A stretch of 64,000 nt of DNA from Cotesia glomerata (Eukaryota; Arthropoda; Insecta; Hymenoptera; Braconidae), in NCBI RefSeq assembly GCF_020080835.1, contig NC_058164.1, forward strand, positions 1,488,001 to 1,552,000, given 5' to 3'. Within the stretch, counting starts at the first letter, position 1; every line of letters starts with the position of its first letter. A program made the translations under genes and the position numbers. Under the pieces are notes generated by a model that had not been told where the DNA came from, did no database searches, and saw nothing but the letters and a program-made list of their open reading frames with translations. Positions 62,559 to 64,000 of the stretch are shown here, piece by piece.

Positions 62559-64000
62559 GTTTGTAACTTTTGCTAAACATATATTACGTCATTCTAACAC
62601 TTTTATCTGCACACATTAATTGTATATCATGTCGTTCTAAATGTGATAATAAGTTTCGCTACCGCAGAAAATGATATTACTATTAACAATAATTAGGTCT
62701 TTTAATTTAAATCACGATTTGGATTTATTTTATCATTTTAAATCCGGGTCAATGACCATTATTCAACTAAACTATCAACTAATTATTGCAATTACAGGGT
62801 AATGGTATTTTGCGGTTAACCTGATACGTTAATTACAACTTTAATTTATTTACACGTACTTATAACTTTACTGGCCGATATTAATCCTCTCAATTTATTA
62901 TTTCTACCTTCAGTAAGGAATTTTTAAAATTAAATTAACTGTAATAAATTTATTACTAAATTTTATGTGATTAATTAATATCAAAAATTGTACAGTAAGT
63001 TTTAAAATAATACAATTCAGCTTAAAATTATAATTAGTACACTATACAACTAGTGTATTCAAATAGTATTTATCTACTGAGCTCAATATTTTTAGAACGA
63101 ATTTAATTATAAAGCTATATATTATGTTGTCTTCTCATTACAATCAACTCTATTATTAAATAAAATTTGAAAGAGAATCTTGTAAATTATAATTATCACT
63201 GAGAGAAAAAATTTCTTTTTAAAAATAAGGAGATTTTTATGACAAGAAATTTGTTGGAAATAAAAATTGTTCTTACTGTAACTTTCTTGTTAAAAAAAAG
63301 TTTTTAAATCTGAGAAAAAAAATTTTGGATAAAAATTTTCAAGTTGTCTATCTAAAATTAATTTTTTGTTTCAAAAATTCCATATTTTTCAAAAAAAAAT
63401 TTTTTTCTCAGTATACTTGATAAATTTTCTGAAATTTTCAAGCTTTTTTTCACTTTTTAAATATAAAACTCAAAAAAAATCTAATTAAAATTGTTTATAC
63501 TTTCATATTTTTATACTTCATGAGTTTTTAAACTTTTAATTAATTTATTTTAAAAATATACTTCACAAAATTATTAATAGAATTGTGTAGAAAAAGTTAA
63601 AACACCAAATGATTAAAAACTATCACGGAAAATTTACATAGAATTTCAACCTTCATTTTACGGGTTTAATAAAAATGAATGGAAACTGACATCTTTGTTT
63701 TTTACTCAATGGCATAATATTCTATTTACAAGTTTTAAGACATAATAAGCGCATTGTCAGTTTCATGTAATCAATACTTCAAACTACTTCACTTGTTAAT
63801 TCATAATTCCAACAGATGTTTTAATATTGTCTTCGCTATCCGGGTTTTGCGCTTACCTCGGTATTACCTCTGGCATTTTATTGTTCTTGATATCAAAAGC
63901 CATAAGCTTATAGTTGAATTAGCGAGAGTGGGATTCGGCATTTCATAAATCATCATAAATACAAATTTAAATTATTTTGCATATAACATTCTAAGGAAAA
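62559..64000. other. Trehalase intron 5 (to window end)
   Basis: Starts at the GTTTGT donor. No trehalase exon is found; the only feature is the MITE at 63197-63411. A 64-codon frame at 63754-63948 does not match the family. Confidence 0.65.
63197..63411. mobile_element. 215-bp MITE of the CACNGAAAA group (trehalase intron 5)
   Basis: CACTGAGAGAAAAAATTT at the left and AAATTTTTTTCTCAG|TA at the right. Lies downstream of trehalase exon 5. Confidence 0.55.

Noticed and set aside
63754..63948. 64-codon frame considered as a further trehalase exon
   Set aside because: Lacks the EDY... and GWDFS-type motifs expected next and shows no flanking splice sites in phase.

Overview
This is a strongly AT-rich, intron- and transposon-rich animal nuclear sequence. 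The only host gene that can be read is the 5' half of a trehalase on the + strand. The family of the gene, the mix of repeats (Helitrons, TA-flanked foldback MITEs, a piggyBac-type MITE, tRNA-derived SINEs, non-LTR retrotransposon tails) and the base composition fit an insect. A hymenopteran such as a parasitoid wasp is a reasonable guess, but the window does not prove it. No bacterial gene, operon, CRISPR array or viral structural gene was found.

Layout. 1-10 kb: mostly featureless AT-rich DNA, with a non-autonomous Helitron (2692-3480), a non-LTR 3' tail (about 3690-3796) and a tRNA-like SINE remnant (6490-6588). 10-13.5 kb: two 5'-truncated non-LTR retrotransposons in opposite orientations; the first is split by a 693-bp MITE. 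15-27 kb: foldback and TIR elements (15105-16012, 19669-19898, 20118-20307, 20579-21555, 24550-26789) and one copy of a tRNA-headed SINE with a 5S-rRNA-like segment (21967-22543). 27.7 kb: a 108-bp piggyBac-type MITE. 28.3-34.3 kb: a four-level nest of transposons with a decayed 3,035-bp Helitron at its core (29549-32583, minus strand). 35.0-37.6 kb: a TIR element containing a 531-bp foldback, then the second copy of the composite SINE. 41.2-44.5 kb: a probable solo LTR split by a 1,450-bp TIR element that itself carries a smaller MITE, followed by a 353-bp MITE with a 9-bp target duplication. 49.0-62.6 kb: the trehalase gene, five coding exons visible, running off the right end. Its 8.7-kb first intron and 3.0-kb fourth intron hold further transposons.

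How the parts relate. Trehalase (GH37) hydrolyses trehalose to two glucose molecules. The visible exons splice in frame into about 293 residues with a signal peptide, the first GH37 signature and three conserved arginines; the two catalytic acidic residues lie in exons beyond the window. The rest is mobile DNA of different ages, and several insertions can be ordered because one element interrupts another whose undisturbed form is present elsewhere in the window. I see no new enzymatic or defence system. The most unusual items are the nested-transposon stack, the SINE joining tRNA-like and 5S-like segments, the MITE whose removal restores a retrotransposon reading frame, and the long near-perfect hairpin in trehalase intron 1.
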